Of a stretch of DNA of 8,543 bases, positions 1 through 6,590 are shown in pieces; the stretch's first letter is position 1; every line of letters begins with the position of its first letter. The notes beneath the pieces were generated by a model. It did no database searches and was not told where the DNA came from. It worked only from the letters and a program-made list of their open reading frames with translations. Made by a program: the position numbers and the translations under genes. This DNA is from Bacillota bacterium (GTDB taxonomy: Bacteria > Bacillota > Clostridia > Acetivibrionales > DTU013): positions 1 to 8,543 of the forward strand of contig JAEZYU010000030.1 of the NCBI GenBank assembly GCA_023418915.1, given 5' to 3'.

Positions 1-638
1 TCTGCCGCTTCCCATACTGCCGTGTATGTCATATCCTCAGCGGGCATTGTGCCTGTCGGCTCTGGCTCGGGTTCCCATCCAACAAAGGTGTAACCCTGCC
101 TTAATAAACTATCCGGCAGTTCTACATTAGCTCCAAACTTAGCAGTCGACACGGTATCCTCCAGACCGTTTTCATGCTTGATCATCAGAGTGTAGCTGTT
201 GCGCATGTAGTAATACTTAACAACAGTACTTTCATCACCTGCTATGGTCACAGTCTTCGAACGAGGAGCTGTAAAGCCCGCATAATCCTTAACTTCGGGC
301 GTCACTTCCATACCGGCAGTACCGGCAGGCTTATCTTGACTAAATGGAGAGGCGGGATAACCGTCATCACCGATGTTTTGTAGATAATGCTCCACAGTGT
401 ATGGAGTATGCGGGTTGCCTGCCCACTTGGCATAGAGTATCTGTGATGTGGTTATGCTGACGGTGGTATTCGCTTTTATCTGAACTCCGATACCGACATC
501 ATCAGACTCGTTGGTGTACCAGCCCAGGAACGTATATCCAGTCTTGACCGGAGTCGGCAGCGAACCGTATTTGGTGCCATACCCTACACTAATGCTTGAA
601 ACATTCGAACCGCCGTTTGAATCGAATGAAACAGTATA
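1..638 (-). repeat. Super-repeat copy 2 (residues 1474-1685, continues off window)
   Basis: It starts YTVSFDSNGGSNV and repeats the order of copy 1: KTGYTFLGWYTNE, ILYAKW, YTVEHYLQ, GFTAPRSKTVTI, STVVKYYYMRNSYTL, FGANVELP, QGYTFVGW, TMPAEDMTYTAVWE. The distance is 203 residues between the YT(I/V)SF starts but 213 between the closing TA(L/V)WE tryptophans, because this copy has a longer segment (about 1519-1539) before LYAKW. The window ends exactly where a third unit would begin, so the copy number is unknown. Confidence 0.8.
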
Positions 639-3600
639 GGTATTCGGCTCCCATAATGCGGTATATGTGAGATTTACTGAAGGCATCGTCTTCGCAGTAA
701 GCCTGTCCCATCCGGTGAACCTGTATCCTGTATTTGTCAAGACCGGCAAATTAACAGTTGCACCGAATTTGAGAGACTTAACAATGTTTGCTTCCCCATT
801 TTCGGGCTTTAGTGTCAACGTGTAACTATTTCTGGTATATTTGTATTCGATGACAGTGCTTCCGTCGGCTTCGATCGTTTCAGTCTTCTTTGCCGGTGAT
901 GTAAAACCTTCAAAAACTCTTACAGGAGGTGTAACCTGTGCATCTGTAGTTCCACTCAAGCTATCCGTCTCAGCAAGTGTATATTTACTGCTGTTGGTTA
1001 TATCCTGCCGGTAATGCGCCACCTTATATTTTGTGTTATTGTTTGGAGTCCACTTTGCATAGAGTAGAATGTCGTCCCAGCCCATTGTTGTGAACTCATA
1101 CACTTTGGTTAATGCCTCATTTGTATACCAGCCCTCAAAGGTATATCCGGTTCTGGCCGGTGCTTTTGGAGCCGACACAGCCTGACCGTACTTTTTAGTA
1201 ATGCTCTTTACTGAGTTTCCGCCATTACTGTCAAACGAAATAGTGTAACCGTTTTTGTCCAATGTGTCCCAAGCCAGTCGGTATGTTCGTGAAATGGGAA
1301 CAGATGAGAACGCCAACGGAGCACTTTTCCACGTAACTGTCATATCACATGTCAGGTAATGTATATCCGACGGCACATTTGCCACTATTGAACCGTTCTT
1401 AAGACTGAACCGTTTATCAGAGAATGCAAAGGTATAATCTCCAATTGAATATGTTTTGGTTGACTTATCTCCCTCTCTGAGATCCAGATATGTCATGCTG
1501 AACGTACTGTTGGGTAGCTTATAGGAGGTTTTCTTACTATTAAATGTAATATCCTCAGGCTCATCATAGGCAAAGTCAAATACCGTATATCTCTGCCCTG
1601 CGTTCAGCAGTGTCCATTCATTTTCATATATGGTGGGGTTATAACTATATTTCCCACCAATTGCTTCTGCCTTGAAAGCCAGCTCAAGGTAAACTCCAAG
1701 CTCAAAGTACAGCGCTCCGGATTTGGTTGATACAGTCTTATTATTTGCAGTCATTCTCTCGTAGAAGAAAAATCCGTACAATCGGGTAAAGACACCGGCT
1801 TGGGCCACGATCCCCACACTGTCAAGGTTAAGGGAGAACAGACCTACCGCAACTTCCAGCTTGATACCCACACGGAGCCCCAAAATACCAAGAACATAGA
1901 ATTGGAACGTATATGTTTCATCCATCAGATCAACTGTGCTGCTGCCGGCGTCGTGAGCCTTCAGCTTCGCCCAGAAGCAGTATCGCGTTCCGCTTTTTGT
2001 CTCAAGATTACATCCGATGGCGACATTGATATTGGCGTCAGCAACGAAGTTCACTGTGACTCGTATCTGAATGGCACCCCATACCAAACTCATTGGTATA
2101 CTGACGATTTGCTGGTCAAATATTTCGATCCAGTCCGTCCCATTATCCATCATGTCACTGTAGATTTCATATAACTCCTTAACTCCGCTGGTGATTTCCT
2201 TCCTGTCGTCATTACCAAGAATTTTTTGTATCTGCTGAGAAACATCTATGGAGTTAACACCACCTACAGTCGCAACAACAGCCCTGAAGCTGACAGCCGT
2301 ATAATTGTACACATCGACGTTAGCATTCATACTGTAGTCAGCTATATATGGAACCTTAATACTTATCCATTTTCCGCCTATCTTTTTAGTTTTCCAGACT
2401 TCGCTGCCGGAGGCATTAACAGTAATATTTATTTCTTCTACAAAGCTGGCGGTCAGCCGGATTTCAATCACATTGCCATCGCCGGCATTTATCTGGATAT
2501 TAAGGAAAACCTCCAGCTCACAGTGAACACCCTTAGAAAAATTTTGGGGCTTATTATTTATCTTCGCACTCACTTTCTTATTTTTTAGCTCGACTTTCTT
2601 TGCGTTGGCAGCCAATGTCTGAAATTCATCGATGCTCATGGTCGTGCCGTCAGCCATTGTAATGCGGACAGATTCCAGACCGCCATATTCCCCGGCCACT
2701 TCTCTAAAGCCCTCTGTTGACATGGCAAGGGTGGTCAAATAAGACGCAGCCTTGTCCGCAAAGCCGCTTGCCATAACCTGTTCCTCTATCTGAGACTCTA
2801 TCTCTTCTACATTGACATCAGAGAGCATTTGTTCACCGTCAATGGAGTTTTGTGAATAGTAGCTCGCTGCGTTCTGCATATCCTCGAAAGTGGTGACATC
2901 AAATTCCACATTCACCATAGTACCCTGGGTTCCGACATATGTTACCACAGCATAGGAAATAGCCTCATCTATATCTGCTGTCTCATCTGCCTCTTCATCA
3001 TTTTGTTCGGTTTCCTCTCCTTCATTTCCTTCTTCATCTGCTTCTTCAGTATCACTGAGATCAACAGTGCTCAGGAGAAGATAGTCCCCGACATCTACTG
3101 TTGTGTCCGCACTAAGCCCCAGTTCGCTGTAATCTTCAAATTTCAGGTCAAATAATGAAGCTGTGAATGAACCAGAGCTGCCGTCATTTTCATAATCTGT
3201 CAGAGTGTGACCCTCTCCGACATAAATCGGAAGCATATCGGGAATGACAAGAATATCCTCGGGTTTTGCACTGCCATAGCTGATTTTGCGCCCGTCTACA
3301 CCTGTTACTGTAATATATGCGATATCATCATTCAAATAAGCGGAATCATCACCGGGTTCAGGCATATCTCCGCTGTATATACAAAGCGTATCCCCAACTT
3401 CTAAAGTAGCAGAACCGTTGTATATGAATGTGCCCTCCGCAGAGGATTCGGTGCCGCTCCCGCTGTCCGACAGCGTTACAAGAGGAACAGACAGAGATTG
3501 AACGGTTTCTGCGCCCTTGGTGATCTGTGTTACTTCTTCATCAGGTATGTAAATAATTCCGTTGTTGAGCGATAAATTAAAAACCTCATCCTTTTTGATC

Positions 3601-5057
3601 GTGAATGAGCATATACGAACGTGAGCCTCCTTATCTGTGAAGCTCAGCCTTCCATCAATTAATGTCAGCTTGTAAGATGCTCCCTCTGTAAAACCGTTTG
3701 CTGCCTTAACAGTAAACGTTCCGCTGCTCCCGCTTGCTTCGAGTGCCACTTCCACTGAACCGTCTGCAATTTCAATTGCTATGCCGGATTTCACGGCATC
3801 AGCGCTCATGCTGTCGTCCGAAGAGCTCAGATTGAATACAAGGTCTGATTCCTGGTCCACCAATGTAAAGGAATCGTCCACCTCTTCTTCAATGATTTCC
3901 TCGATTTCAAGGTATTTTGCATATAGTGTCAGATTTCCGGATGCCACATCCTCATCTGATACAGATTCTCCCTGCAGGCTGCTGTCCTTATACCACCCGA
4001 CGAATATTGCATTTCCTTTATTGGGATTTGGAAGATCAGAAAGTCTCCCACCCGATCTTACAGTAATTGGATCTACATTGGACCCTCCGTTTGATTCGAA
4101 GGATATGGTGTAGTATTTTCTTTCTTCCTTGCCACCGTCAGAATGAGAAGGTGTTTCAGGTGTTTCTGGTGTTTCGGAAGTTTCCGGTTCTGTTTCCGAA
4201 TCCGTTTCTTTATCCGGATCCGGCTTATCAATCTCTCCTGCTCCGCCCGTCTCCTGCTGCCAGGCTGCGACAATTCTACTGGTTCTTTCGCAAAAGGCTG
4301 CTGCTTCTCCACGCAAAGCATTTGATCGGGGGTTGAACCTCCCATTATTGTCTCCGTTGAACAGACCCGCTCTCCAAAGCTTTATAACGTGATCCCTCGC
4401 CCATGGCGATACATCGGAAAGATCTGACGGCAGTGGTTGTTCTGCAATTTCTGAGTCAGCTTCAGTACCGGCACCGGTTTCATCCCCGGCTCCAAGGCCA
4501 GCCCCGACTCCAGGATCAATCTCAGTTTCAGGATCAATATTGTGGGCTTCAAGCTCAATATTGTAGGCTTCAAAAAAACGAATGGTCATTACGGCCATTT
4601 GTTCACGATTTAATATTCTGCCCGGATCAAAGCGGTTGTTCCCTACTCCATTGGTTATCCCGTTTTCGACAGCCCATGAAACATATGGAGCATAATAGGC
4701 AGCCTCATTAACATCTGTAAATCCTCCGCCGTCAGAATAATCGCCTGGATCCACACCAGCAATACGCCCAATCACAGTTATGTACATTGCACGTGTCATT
4801 GTACCAAATGGTAAAAAAGTATTATCTCCCGATCCGGTAAAAATTCCATTATCCAACACATAGCGCACAGAATCATAAAACCAGTCGGATTCTGACACAT
4901 CAGTAAATGGATTTGAACTCTCCGCTGATACTCCAGCAGAAGCTGCATCCACTGTTTTGCTTGCAGCTGCCATGCTTTCAGTTGCCATTACATTGGCAGG
5001 AACCAATGCCAGGATCATTGAAAGCAAGATAACTACACTAATTAATCGCTTCATCAT
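1..5057 (-). CDS. Giant SLH-domain surface protein with InlB-type B-repeats, C-terminus beyond window
   Basis: This frame is open without a stop for 1685 codons and leaves the window at its left edge, so the C-terminus is missing. Two adjacent ATGs (5057, 5054) follow AGGAGG at 5063-5068; the spacing is 5 or 8 nt, and I give the first. Residues 1-25 are a Sec signal peptide (MKRLI, hydrophobic core, cleavage near VMA/TES). SLH domains lie at about 49-108 (NPFTDV, TRAM), 111-168 (GGFTDV, FDPGRILNREQM) and 208-266 (FNPRSNALRGEA). An acidic Gly-rich insert separates SLH2 from SLH3. A Pro/Glu/Thr linker (275-314) leads to a B-repeat (315-382), then a core of about 890 residues that I do not recognise, including an acidic stretch at 667-699. 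From 1271 a B-repeat/MucBP-like super-repeat begins. SLH domains are known to bind pyruvylated secondary cell-wall polymer, so the protein is inferred to be cell-surface attached. A role in adhesion is possible but unproven. Confidence 0.93.
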   Translation of the reverse strand, partial: MMKRLISVVILLSMILALVPANVMATESMAAASKTVDAASAGVSAESSNPFTDVSESDWFYDSVRYVLDNGIFTGSGDNTFLPFGTMTRAMYITVIGRIAGVDPGDYSDGGGFTDVNEAAYYAPYVSWAVENGITNGVGNNRFDPGRILNREQMAVMTIRFFEAYNIELEAHNIDPETEIDPGVGAGLGAGDETGAGTEADSEIAEQPLPSDLSDVSPWARDHVIKLWRAGLFNGDNNGRFNPRSNALRGEAAAFCERTSRIVAAWQQETGGAGEIDKPDPDKETDSETEPETSETPETPETPSHSDGGKEERKYYTISFESNGGSNVDPITVRSGGRLSDLPNPNKGNAIFVGWYKDSSLQGESVSDEDVASGNLTLYAKYLEIEEIIEEEVDDSFTLVDQESDLVFNLSSSDDSMSADAVKSGIAIEIADGSVEVALEASGSSGTFTVKAANGFTEGASYKLTLIDGRLSFTDKEAHVRICSFTIKKDEVFNLSLNNGIIYIPDEEVTQITKGAETVQSLSVPLVTLSDSGSGTESSAEGTFIYNGSATLEVGDTLCIYSGDMPEPGDDSAYLNDDIAYITVTGVDGRKISYGSAKPEDILVIPDMLPIYVGEGHTLTDYENDGSSGSFTASLFDLKFEDYSELGLSADTTVDVGDYLLLSTVDLSDTEEADEEGNEGEETEQNDEEADETADIDEAISYAVVTYVGTQGTMVNVEFDVTTFEDMQNAASYYSQNSIDGEQMLSDVNVEEIESQIEEQVMASGFADKAASYLTTLAMSTEGFREVAGEYGGLESVRITMADGTTMSIDEFQTLAANAKKVELKNKKVSAKINNKPQNFSKGVHCELEVFLNIQINAGDGNVIEIRLTASFVEEINITVNASGSEVWKTKKIGGKWISIKVPYIADYSMNANVDVYNYTAVSFRAVVATVGGVNSIDVSQQIQKILGNDDRKEITSGVKELYEIYSDMMDNGTDWIEIFDQQIVSIPMSLVWGAIQIRVTVNFVADANINVAIGCNLETKSGTRYCFWAKLKAHDAGSSTVDLMDETYTFQFYVLGILGLRVGIKLEVAVGLFSLNLDSVGIVAQAGVFTRLYGFFFYERMTANNKTVSTKSGALYFELGVYLELAFKAEAIGGKYSYNPTIYENEWTLLNAGQRYTVFDFAYDEPEDITFNSKKTSYKLPNSTFSMTYLDLREGDKSTKTYSIGDYTFAFSDKRFSLKNGSIVANVPSDIHYLTCDMTVTWKSAPLAFSSVPISRTYRLAWDTLDKNGYTISFDSNGGNSVKSITKKYGQAVSAPKAPARTGYTFEGWYTNEALTKVYEFTTMGWDDILLYAKWTPNNNTKYKVAHYRQDITNSSKYTLAETDSLSGTTDAQVTPPVRVFEGFTSPAKKTETIEADGSTVIEYKYTRNSYTLTLKPENGEANIVKSLKFGATVNLPVLTNTGYRFTGWDRLTAKTMPSVNLTYTALWEPNTYTVSFDSNGGSNVSSISVGYGTKYGSLPTPVKTGYTFLGWYTNESDDVGIGVQIKANTTVSITTSQILYAKWAGNPHTPYTVEHYLQNIGDDGYPASPFSQDKPAGTAGMEVTPEVKDYAGFTAPRSKTVTIAGDESTVVKYYYMRNSYTLMIKHENGLEDTVSTAKFGANVELPDSLLRQGYTFVGWEPEPEPTGTMPAEDMTYTAVWEAA
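639..1247 (-). repeat. Super-repeat copy 1: B-repeat + MucBP-like + short B-repeat (residues 1271-1473)
   Basis: The unit starts YTISFDSNGGNSV and continues through ARTGYTFEGWYTNE and LLYAKW, the classic Listeria-Bacteroides (Flg_new / InlB B-repeat) pattern. A MucBP-like part follows (YKVAHYRQ, then GFTSPAKKTETI, then STVIEYKYTRNSYTL). It closes with a shorter B-repeat (FGATVNLP, TGYRFTGW, TMPSVNLTYTALWEP). The same order recurs in the next copy. Families are named from sequence pattern only. Such modules form extended beta-rich stalks in Gram-positive surface proteins. Confidence 0.8.
3912..4115 (-). repeat. Isolated N-terminal B-repeat (residues 315-382)
   Basis: YYTISFESNGGSNVDPITV, then FVGWYKDSSLQG and LTLYAKY, match the same Flg_new/B-repeat pattern as the C-terminal units. 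It stands alone directly after the Pro/Glu/Thr linker and is about 890 residues away from the tandem array. Confidence 0.75.
4434..4550 (-). repeat. Acidic Gly-rich insert with micro-duplications between SLH2 and SLH3
   Basis: Residues about 170-208 separate SLH2 from SLH3, whereas SLH1 and SLH2 are almost contiguous. The insert carries short internal duplications: YNIELEAHNID encodes a near-repeated 18-bp block, followed by DPETE/IDPGV and a GAGLGAGDETGAG run. This looks like slippage-driven linker growth. It keeps frame and does not break the protein. Confidence 0.5.
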
Positions 5058-5062
5058 ATAAG

Positions 5063-5068
5063 CCTCCT
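5063..5068 (-). promoter_or_regulatory. Shine-Dalgarno site of the SLH gene
   Basis: AGGAGG lies 5 nt from the ATG at 5057 and 8 nt from the ATG at 5054. The longer spacing is closer to optimal, so translation may begin at the second ATG, giving MKRLISVV and a more typical signal-peptide start. Confidence 0.75.
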
Positions 5069-5173
5069 CAAAATGTATGTAGTAACTATATTTTCACTGT
5101 GTCAGACATGTGCTTCAATCAATTTTGATCTTGCCCCATAGTTATGTAAACATATTTATTGCAGCATGATAAA

Positions 5174-5377
5174 ATGTCTGCACAGCCGAATCAAGCTAAA
5201 GCAAGTGCAAAAAATGCAACGAATATGTTTGTATGCGAACAGACAGGCCTTCTTCAGCCTGAAGGGCTGAAAATGGCACAAAGAGTTGGGGGACATACAT
5301 CTCCTCATTATATGCGTAAGTCTTTTATGTTTCTTATTATATTATACATAAAATTGGTTAGAACAAGATTAAGTTAA
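5174..5377 (+). CDS. Doubtful small ORF, 67 residues, unknown
   Basis: An open frame from ATG at 5174 starts MSAQPNQAKASAKNATN, contains FVCEQTGLLQPEGLK and GGHTSPHYMRK, and ends with a hydrophobic stretch (FMFLIILYIKLV). I recognise no family. There is no ribosome binding site upstream of 5174, and it is the only plus-strand candidate in a window whose genes are all minus-strand. It also overlaps the inferred leader of the SLH gene. The first part has protein-like composition, so it could be a relic of a transferred gene. More likely it is a chance frame. Confidence 0.15.
   Translation: MSAQPNQAKASAKNATNMFVCEQTGLLQPEGLKMAQRVGGHTSPHYMRKSFMFLIILYIKLVRTRLS
5253..5271. other. 7-bp perfect hairpin in the intergenic leader
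   Basis: TTCAGCC (5253-5259) and GGCTGAA (5265-5271) pair around a 5-nt loop. It lies in the middle of the 5058-5400 spacer. There is no T-tract on either side, so it is not an obvious terminator. It could be a leader structure of the SLH mRNA or chance. Confidence 0.3.
5336..5366 (-). promoter_or_regulatory. Possible promoter with two overlapping -10 boxes, leader for the SLH gene
   Basis: On the minus strand two perfect TATAAT hexamers overlap at 5346-5341 and 5341-5336. A TTGTTC -35-like box at 5366-5361 sits 14 or 19 nt upstream, neither of which is ideal. If used, the SLH mRNA would carry a 5' leader of roughly 270 nt. A TATAGT closer to the gene lacks a convincing -35. The real start is undecided. 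Confidence 0.25.
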
Positions 5378-5390
5378 CCTAAAGTTTTCA

Positions 5391-5440
5391 TAAAAATAAA
5401 AGCAATTCGTCTCCCAACTGTAGAAAAAAGTCGAATTGCT
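5391..5440 (-). terminator. Probable rho-independent terminator downstream of the lipoprotein gene
   Basis: AGCAATTCG (5401-5409) and CGAATTGCT (5432-5440) form a perfect 9-bp inverted repeat around 22 nt. Read on the minus strand, the stem is followed at once by TTTTATTTTT. On the plus strand no T-tract follows, so orientation favours ending minus-strand transcripts from the lipoprotein/omegaRNA region before the SLH gene. The stem is AT-rich and the loop long, so strength is uncertain. Confidence 0.45.
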
Positions 5441-5459
5441 AATATCTACTATTTTGTAG

Positions 5460-5633
5460 TTATAATACATCGATATGAATTGAACCTCCCCCACTTAATC
5501 GCGAGCGATTTGAAGTTGGAGGATTTTTACTTCCTCTGCGTGTTTCTATGAACCTGATAACAAGCAAGGCTCGCCTTTCGCTTATGTATCCCAGCAAGAG
5601 GTATGCGCCACACTGCCCGAAAACCGTAATCAT
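5460..5633 (-). CDS. 57-codon open frame overlapping the omegaRNA-like element, probably not a gene
   Basis: An ATG at 5633 overlaps the lipoprotein TGA stop (ATGA) and opens a frame of 57 residues ending TAA at 5460. The product would contain MITVFGQCGAY, then ETRRGSKNPPTSNRSRL and GGGSIHIDVL. The coding potential follows the structured RNA closely. Such tails are expected where an omegaRNA overlaps the end of a tnpB frame. The ATGA junction could allow coupled translation, but I favour an RNA or relic over a functional peptide. Confidence 0.15.
   Translation of the reverse strand: MITVFGQCGAYLLLGYISERRALLVIRFIETRRGSKNPPTSNRSRLSGGGSIHIDVL
5480..5625 (-). ncRNA. OmegaRNA-like right end of an IS200/IS605-family element, tnpB absent
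   Basis: Minus-strand sequence right after the lipoprotein stop is densely structured. One hairpin (5562-5583) pairs AAGC/GCTT and AGGC/GCCT. Next comes CGCAGAGGAAGTAAAAATCC. The terminal hairpin (5485-5522) pairs CCTCC/GGAGG, ACTT/AAGT and AATCGC/GCGATT and ends in GTGGGGGAGGTTCAA. This terminal arrangement resembles the guide-scaffold end of TnpB-associated omegaRNAs, which overlap the 3' end of tnpB and the transposon right end. The preceding tetranucleotide TTAC (5629-5626) and the terminal TCAA (5483-5480) match the known ISHp608 left-flank and right-end cleavage motifs, though four-base matches are weak. The segment between them is about 146 nt with no room for tnpA or tnpB. It is therefore a relic, a minimal non-autonomous element, or a domesticated guide RNA. 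Identification is by pattern memory only. Confidence 0.55.
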
Positions 5634-6457
5634 TTTTTGTTTATAGTAATGCTGCCTGTACCTGTAGTCACTTCCATTTTTACTCCGCCGCCATTGACAT
5701 CCTGTTTTAGATTGTCTCCAACGAAGGACTCCTTGTTTGGTTCAATAAGATTTCCTTTAATATTACCAACGCCTGCTGCTGCATCCAAGCTGATTTTTGA
5801 ATCCTTGGGCAGACGTATATTGATGCTGCCGACACCAGACTGTGCGCTTAAGCTTTTGGCATTGCTGATATCACAATCAAGGTCGATATCTCCTGTACCA
5901 CTGGTAATATCAGATTTTCCGCTCATATTTGCTTTCTTAATTGTAATTTTTCCTACACCGCTTTTAACATTAAAGCTGCCGTTTATATCACTGATCAAGA
6001 TATCGCCGACTCCATCATTAACAGTGAATGCTTCTATATTATCAGGAACTTCAATATCCAGATGCACTGATACATTAATATTCTTATATTTGGTTGACAG
6101 CCAATTCCAAAAATCATTGGGGTTATCGTCATTTGTATTTACCTTTACAACAAGCTTATCGCCGCTGATTTCGGAATCGACAGAGATTTTGTCAGCAACC
6201 TCCTGTACGTCTTCACTGTTACCTCTGACTTCTTTTTTGTAGTTGATTTTTACATCCTTCCCTGAGCTCTTTGTTATTTTAATCGTGCCGACTCCGCTGT
6301 TTACTTCCATCTCATTTATGCCGGAACCGTCCATGGATGATTCGCCTGACTGGATGCTTCTGCCCGAAGTTATGTCAAAATTAAACCTATAGCTGCATCC
6401 GAATAACAGAGTAACCATAATAGTAAAAACAAGTAATACGTAAACAATTTTTTTCAT
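5630..6457 (-). CDS. DUF4097-type beta-repeat lipoprotein
   Basis: 275 residues. The ATG at 6457 follows a GAGGTTGAG ribosome binding site. Residues 1-20 are a lipoprotein signal peptide, and the lipobox LFGC puts the lipidated cysteine at 21, so the protein should be anchored to the outer face of the cytoplasmic membrane. The mature part is rich in a G-(V/T)-G-x-I repeat, with copies near residues 55, 149, 167, 187, 208, 229 and 266 (GVGTIKI, GVGDILI, GVGKITI, GTGDIDL, GVGSINI, GVGNIKG, GTGSITI). This is typical of DUF4097 / putative adhesin beta-solenoid proteins. A less repetitive segment at about 65-140 includes FWNWLSTKY. The biochemical role of the family is not established; members are often near envelope-stress or regulatory genes. 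It has its own promoter upstream and a probable terminator downstream, so it is likely monocistronic. Confidence 0.88.
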   Translation of the reverse strand: MKKIVYVLLVFTIMVTLLFGCSYRFNFDITSGRSIQSGESSMDGSGINEMEVNSGVGTIKITKSSGKDVKINYKKEVRGNSEDVQEVADKISVDSEISGDKLVVKVNTNDDNPNDFWNWLSTKYKNINVSVHLDIEVPDNIEAFTVNDGVGDILISDINGSFNVKSGVGKITIKKANMSGKSDITSGTGDIDLDCDISNAKSLSAQSGVGSINIRLPKDSKISLDAAAGVGNIKGNLIEPNKESFVGDNLKQDVNGGGVKMEVTTGTGSITINKK

Positions 6458-6487
6458 TATCTCAACCTCTTTTTTGTTTTATACTGA

Positions 6488-6516
6488 ATATTACGTATGT
6501 GGAAAAGAATTGTCTA
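6488..6516 (-). promoter_or_regulatory. Sigma-A-like promoter of the DUF4097 lipoprotein gene
   Basis: On the minus strand, TAGACA (6516-6511; 5 of 6 to TTGACA) and TAATAT (6493-6488; 4 of 6 to TATAAT) are separated by exactly 17 nt. Transcription would begin near 6480, giving a leader of about 25 nt that includes the ribosome binding site. A short perfect palindrome, GTTTAGTAAAC (6532-6542), lies just upstream and could be a protein-binding site, but one copy is weak evidence. Confidence 0.5.
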
Positions 6517-6590
6517 ATGAAAAACAAAAGTGTTTAGTAAACTATTTGCACAGAAAAAATGGTGCAGGAGAACTTTGCGTATGAAGCAAT

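Larger units (their letters stand above)
5058..5629. other. 572-bp spacer between the SLH and lipoprotein genes
   Basis: Reading from the lipoprotein stop toward the SLH start, it holds the omegaRNA-like element, a short hairpin (CTAC/GTAG near 5446-5459), the probable terminator, tandem TATAAT boxes, the 7-bp hairpin and the SLH ribosome binding site. I see no tRNA, rRNA, CRISPR array or riboswitch that I can name. Part of the stretch 5060-5330 remains unexplained and could be an untranslated leader. Confidence 0.5.

Noticed and set aside
1800..2588. Plus-strand open frames of 120-124 residues
   Set aside because: They are antisense to the continuous minus-strand SLH protein frame, have no ribosome binding sites and no recognisable protein features.
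3781..4711. Several plus- and minus-strand open frames over the SLH N-terminal region, including Ser- or Arg/Phe-rich ones
   Set aside because: They are out-of-frame shadows of the Pro/Glu/Thr linker, B-repeat and SLH coding sequence; composition reflects the complementary low-complexity codons.
5085..5130. TATAGT close to the SLH start as its -10 box
   Set aside because: No TTGACA-like hexamer at 16-18 nt upstream; the nearest candidates give spacers of about 22 nt. It cannot be excluded but is not supported.
5440..5461. AATATCTACTATTTTGTAGTT resembles a Cas12a crRNA repeat stem (TCTAC...GTAGA)
   Set aside because: Only one copy, the outer pair is mismatched (stem CTAC/GTAG only), no spacers or cas genes nearby, and AT-rich sequence makes such a short match likely by chance.
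5637..6242. 201-residue plus-strand open frame
   Set aside because: It lies entirely antisense to the DUF4097 lipoprotein, whose lipobox, ribosome binding site, promoter and internal repeats are clear.
6547..6566. TGCAC...GTGCA hairpin as a terminator for the solute-binding operon
   Set aside because: The stem is only 5 bp with a 10-nt loop and no T-tract follows the stem on the minus strand.
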